Assembly (NCBI GenBank): GCA_047620505.1
Contig: JBLHKS010000021.1
Span: 1-55,981 of the forward strand
Reading direction: 5' to 3'
From: JBLHKS01 sp047620505
GTDB taxonomy: Bacteria; Verrucomicrobiota; Verrucomicrobiia; Verrucomicrobiales; DEV007
Length of the DNA stretch: 55,981 nt
The translations under genes were made by a program, and so were the position numbers. The notes beneath the pieces were generated by a model. That model was not told the DNA's origin, did not search any database, and was given only the letters and a program-made list of their open reading frames with translations. Position 1 is the first letter of the stretch, and each line of letters starts with the position of its first letter. Below are positions 53,009-55,981 of this stretch, one piece after another.

Positions 53009-54487
53009 ATGAAAAAACTCGCCCTTCTCCTTCTTTCGCTCCTCCCGGCAGCTGCTGGCGCGGATGAGCGCCCCAACATCCTCTTTATATTCTGCGACGA
53101 CCACGCGACGCAGGCGATCAGCGCTTACGGCCATGAGCCGAAGCTGAATTCGACGCCGAACATCGATTCGATCGCCGAAGGCGGGATGCTTTTCCGGCGT
53201 TGCCTCGTGACGAATTCGATCTGCGCGCCGTCACGAGCGGTCGTCCTGACTGGGCAATATTCCCATGTCAATGGTCAGATGACGAACAAAGACACCTTCG
53301 ACGGCAGCCAGCAAACAGCCCCGAAACTGCTCCAAGCGGCTGGTTATCAGACCGCGATCGTAGGCAAATGGCATTTGAAGTCTGAGCCGACTGGGTTTGA
53401 TCACTTCGAAGTGCTGAAAGGCCAAGGCCAATACTATAATCCCGCTTTTAGAACTAAGGATGGAATTATTCAGCACGAAGGTTATACAACTGACATCATA
53501 ACTGAGCGCGCGCTTGATTGGCTGAAAACCGAGCGCGACCCAGACAAGCCGTTCCTCCTGATGTGTCAGCACAAAGCGCCGCACGGACGCTGGGAACCGG
53601 CTATCCGGCACCTCGAACTTTTCGATGAAATCGAGATCCCCGAGCCCGCGTCGCTGTTCGACGACTACGCTGGACGAAGTAAAGCTCCCACTCAGCACGC
53701 GATGGGGATCGCCGATCACATGGGCGAGGCCCGTCTGATGTTCAAGTATTCGAGCAAGCACACGCCTGAGCAGTTGCTGGCGTTCGACGCGTATTTCAAG
53801 CCGCGCAACGAGGCCTTTCTCGAGGCAAATCTACAGGGCGATGCGCGGACTAAATGGCATTACCAGCGCTATATCAAAAACTACCTTCGCTGCGTTCAGG
53901 CTGTCGATGAAGGGGTGGGGGATCTCCTCGCTTATCTCGATGACGCGGACCTCGCGGACAATACCGTGGTCATTTACATGTCTGATCAGGGTTTCTATCT
54001 TGGCGAGCACGGTTGGTTCGATAAGCGCTGGATGTATGAAGAGAGCCTGCGGACGCCGTTGTTGGTTCGTTGGCCCGGCGTGACACCTGAAGGGACGGTT
54101 CAAGACGAATACATCGTCTCAAATCTCGATATCGCTGAAACCTGGCTCGAGATCGCTGGCGCGGAAATTCCTGAGGACATGCACGGCCGCTCGCTCGTGC
54201 CGCTGTTTTCCGGCGAAACGGTCGAGGATTGGCGCAGCGATTTCTATTATCATTATTATGAAGCTGGCGGCCACGGAGTTCCTCTGCATTTTGGCGTGAC
54301 GGATGGGACGAACAAGTTAATCCGATTTATCGGCGATGATCTCGACGCAACGGAGTTCTACGATCTTGATCGTGATCCGAATGAAATGCGGAGCGAGTTC
54401 ACCAATCCGGAATACGCCGGTCGAGTTCGGGAACTCGAAGACCGAATCAAACATCACCAGCAGCTGCTGGGTATCCAACGGGAATAG
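53009..54487 (+). CDS. sulfatase (S1 family), exported
   Basis: 492 aa from the Met at 53009, which gives the signal peptide MKKLALLLLSLLPAAAG; an in-frame extension upstream to 52841 overlaps the divergent oxidoreductase and is not likely. Formylglycine site SICAPSRAVVLTGQYSH with Cys72, metal motifs ILFIFCDDH and SDQGFYLGEHGWFDK, and VVGKWHLK-type block VGKWHLKSEP. It aligns along its length with the sulfatase at 45026-46567, so the two look like paralogues with perhaps related substrates. The end is HHQQLLGIQRE. Palindrome copies 53048-53058 (shortened) and 54458-54469. Confidence 0.95.
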   Translation: MKKLALLLLSLLPAAAGADERPNILFIFCDDHATQAISAYGHEPKLNSTPNIDSIAEGGMLFRRCLVTNSICAPSRAVVLTGQYSHVNGQMTNKDTFDGSQQTAPKLLQAAGYQTAIVGKWHLKSEPTGFDHFEVLKGQGQYYNPAFRTKDGIIQHEGYTTDIITERALDWLKTERDPDKPFLLMCQHKAPHGRWEPAIRHLELFDEIEIPEPASLFDDYAGRSKAPTQHAMGIADHMGEARLMFKYSSKHTPEQLLAFDAYFKPRNEAFLEANLQGDARTKWHYQRYIKNYLRCVQAVDEGVGDLLAYLDDADLADNTVVIYMSDQGFYLGEHGWFDKRWMYEESLRTPLLVRWPGVTPEGTVQDEYIVSNLDIAETWLEIAGAEIPEDMHGRSLVPLFSGETVEDWRSDFYYHYYEAGGHGVPLHFGVTDGTNKLIRFIGDDLDATEFYDLDRDPNEMRSEFTNPEYAGRVRELEDRIKHHQQLLGIQRE

Positions 54488-54646
54488 CCACATTCTTGTC
54501 ATCGTATCTCGCTGACGATTCGCAACCAATCCGATAGAGCCGGATCGCGTCCAGGTTGCACACCAACAGCCTTGGCGGTTGCCCGAACGGCTGCCTCTCG
54601 ATGGTGATCTGCCGCCCGTCGGCCGAGGCGAAGCGCTGCTCGAAGG

Positions 54647-55230
54647 TCACCGGTTGGGCTCGGGCCAAATCACTTCTCTGTCGAATCGCACGAGGACGAC
54701 TTCGAAATTCACGCCGTAGGCGTCAGAAAGCCGCTGCGCCGCTGAGCGCCGAATCTCGCTGTCCGTTCTCCAATCTGCGGAAAGAAAATCTTCGGCGTGC
54801 GAATCGAACCGTTCAAAGTCTTCTCGGAGGCGTTCGACCGGAACCAGCAGCCGACCGGCAAACTCGTTCGCCTCACGCTCAATTTCATACTTCCGACCGC
54901 CCCAGTCCCAAGTCCAACGCGCAAAGTCATCCTCGCGCGGGAACTCCCCGCGGTGAAGCTCCTGCGACCGATCTCGTGGGCAATGATAGCCACAGATGCT
55001 TCAGCTTTCATTTCGGCGTGGAATTGATCTACAAATCGACTCGGCAGCCACATGATTCCTAGTGAAATCCATAGTCATGGTGGCGTCCGTGTTGAAGGGG
55101 CTGTTGAGATCGTCGAACGGAATTATGTCGCAGACGCAACTCCAGCTCAGCCATCGAGATCACGTCGACGGGCAAATGCTCCAAAATCGTCTGTCAGGTA
55201 TGGCGAACGAATTCTTCAACCTGCGGGCAT
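54647..55230 (-). pseudogene. broken ImmA/IrrE-family metallopeptidase gene
   Basis: Family parts are found in several frames. From the 5' end of the minus strand: EEFVRHT then an in-frame TGA, then QTILEHLPVDVISMAELELR; next frame DIIPFDDLNSPFNTDATMTM; another frame FVDQFHAEMKAEASVAIIAH with AHEIG, the zinc-site start; and then, after another shift, LHRGEFPREDDFARW and EREANEFAGRLLVP to a stop at 54647-54649. Together they rebuild most of an ImmA/IrrE protein, a peptidase that usually cleaves an XRE-type repressor. One stop and about three shifts mean it cannot be made. The broken XRE gene lies just upstream. Confidence 0.8.
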
Positions 55231-55245
55231 ACTTCGGTTTTCCGA

Positions 55246-55639
55246 CTCCTCTCTCTCTCTCTCTGATTCGTTAGTCGGGAAGAGTTGATTTTTTTGATTC
55301 CCGCAACGAGTTCTCGAATCTGTTTTTCATCCAGATAGTTAGCCCGCATCGACCTGAAAAACGCTGGCAGTTTCCGCAGCAGCAGCTCGTTCTCGATCAT
55401 ATCGCGAGGCAACTCCTTGCGCGCCGCCGCAGCTATGTCGAGAAACTCATGACGGTCGTCACCCGTCTATTCGGAAAATCGGTCCAACGCTCGATCGTTT
55501 CAGCTTCCGTTGGCGGCGGAGTTAGCCCTCGCTCGATCTTGCTCCAATTGCAGGGATCGAGGCCTAGCTGCTGGCAAAACTGCCTCAGCATCAGCCGCTT
55601 CTCAATGCGAAGGTCTTTGATGAGTTCGCCGAAAGTCAT
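55246..55639 (-). pseudogene. broken XRE-family HTH regulator gene
   Basis: From the start at 55639: MTFGELIKDLRIEKRLMLRQ, then FCQQLGLDPCNWSKIERGLT, a clear Cro/C1-type helix-turn-helix. The frame is lost near 55460, where the reading ends at 55433; the natural continuation DDRHEFLDIAAAARKELPRD and ANYLDEKQIRELVAGIKK is in another frame down to about 55270. An eight-unit CT repeat lies at 55249-55264 where the gene should end. This gene and the ImmA gene downstream would have formed a repressor/protease pair of the type found on mobile elements. Confidence 0.75.
55249..55264. repeat. (CT)8 microsatellite
   Basis: Eight CT units, at the junction of the broken XRE and ImmA genes. Dinucleotide runs are prone to slippage, so this may have contributed to the loss of frame. 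Confidence 0.9.
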
Positions 55640-55874
55640 AGGACTAGGAGGCTTGAGCGAATTCTTTCAGATCACTCTTCAGGGCTGAAGCGGCCCTTTT
55701 GGTGGTTCAATTTAGTTGCGATTCGAATGTTAAGCTCGGAAAGTCTACTCAGTTCGTTTCTCCATGGAAACGCGAGAATTACCCCGTAGAACTCCCGCTC
55801 TTGATCGCCTATCAGTTTTATCCGAGATCACTGCCTCTCGAATCTCCAATTCGAGAAGTAGTGAACGCGTTTGT

Positions 55875-55981
55875 GTGTGCCCAGCATGGGCGAGATGTAA
55901 ATGGGGTGCAAGTCCCCTGTAGAAAGACCAGACATGATGAAATCATGAAGAAACTACCACCAGAAGCCAACTGCGTGCGGG
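55875..55981 (+). mobile_element. 5' end of a group II intron (runs off the window)
   Basis: The stretch starts GTGTGCCCAGCATGGGC, the conserved 5' splice site (GUGYG) and first stem of bacterial group II introns, and continues with GGGGTGCAAGTCCCC and GTAGAAAGACCAGA, typical for domain I, then AGAAACTACC and GAAGCC. The last bases are TGCGTGCGGG. The reverse transcriptase and the 3' end would lie beyond the window. The exon upstream (55640-55874) has no gene I can support. A shift of the start by two bases (55873) is possible because of a GTGTGTG run. Confidence 0.72.

Noticed and set aside
54447..54668. 73-codon minus-strand frame beginning within the broken ImmA gene
   Set aside because: Some stretches look protein-like (RQITIERQPFGQPPRLLVC), so it could be a trailing gene of the XRE/ImmA locus, but it runs into the sulfatase 3' end and has no recognisable family. 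Not enough support.
1..55981. CRISPR arrays, rRNA genes, insertion sequences with transposase
   Set aside because: No direct-repeat array with spacers, no rRNA sequence and no transposase frame was seen anywhere in the window.

Overview
The window looks like a chromosomal piece of a Gram-negative Verrucomicrobiota (PVC-group) bacterium. Pointers are the formylglycine sulfatases, the secreted DUF1549/DUF1553, DUF1592 and DUF1552 proteins, PQQ-type propellers, DUF6807, an SHD1-domain protease, a SecA with a large insertion, and a Pup-like protein of the UBact type. Genus cannot be told from the sequence alone.

Layout. 1-5.8 kb: end of an unknown gene, an ankyrin lipoprotein, a small membrane protein, prepilin peptidase (pilD), mtnA and a secreted PQQ propeller. 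5.8-11.8 kb, minus strand: a protein-tagging and proteasome cluster in the order unknown protein, ATP-dependent DNA ligase, UBact modifier (58 aa, 9305-9481), lipoprotein, proteasome beta, proteasome alpha, PafA-type ligase. 11.9-20.3 kb: secreted metalloprotease, HAD phosphatase, an exported protein coupled to a MacB/FtsX-type permease, DUF1549/DUF1553 protein and DUF6807 protein. 20.3-24.4 kb: a BlaI/M56 two-gene regulator with two palindromic operators; its second gene is frameshifted. 24.4-33.9 kb: kbl, a small membrane protein, parA, secA and a SNF2-family helicase. 34.0-41.3 kb: a tightly overlapping operon of an exported PQQ/methyltransferase/PQQ fusion, a DUF1592 cytochrome and a DUF1552 protein, then tRNA-Leu(UAA). 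41.8-54.5 kb: MFS transporter with a ceramidase-like hydrolase, a fungal-type cytosine deaminase with a sulfatase, a DUF4407 membrane protein, two more sulfatases, an orphan MoxR ATPase and a Gfo/Idh/MocA oxidoreductase. 54.6-56.0 kb: a decayed XRE/ImmA pair and the 5' end of a probable group II intron running off the window.

Two things stand out. First, the UBact gene, whose C-terminus ends in Gly-Glu and so needs no deamidation before ligation, sits in a proteasome operon that lacks dop and the ATPase but carries a lipoprotein and, further upstream, a DNA ligase. Second, the palindrome AGCAGCTGCT occurs 25 times exactly (17 as the full 12-mer CAGCAGCTGCTG), in two different reading frames, on both strands of genes and once between genes. 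That suggests selection on the DNA itself, similar in kind to the cyanobacterial HIP1 repeat. All family assignments come from reading the translations; no database search was run.
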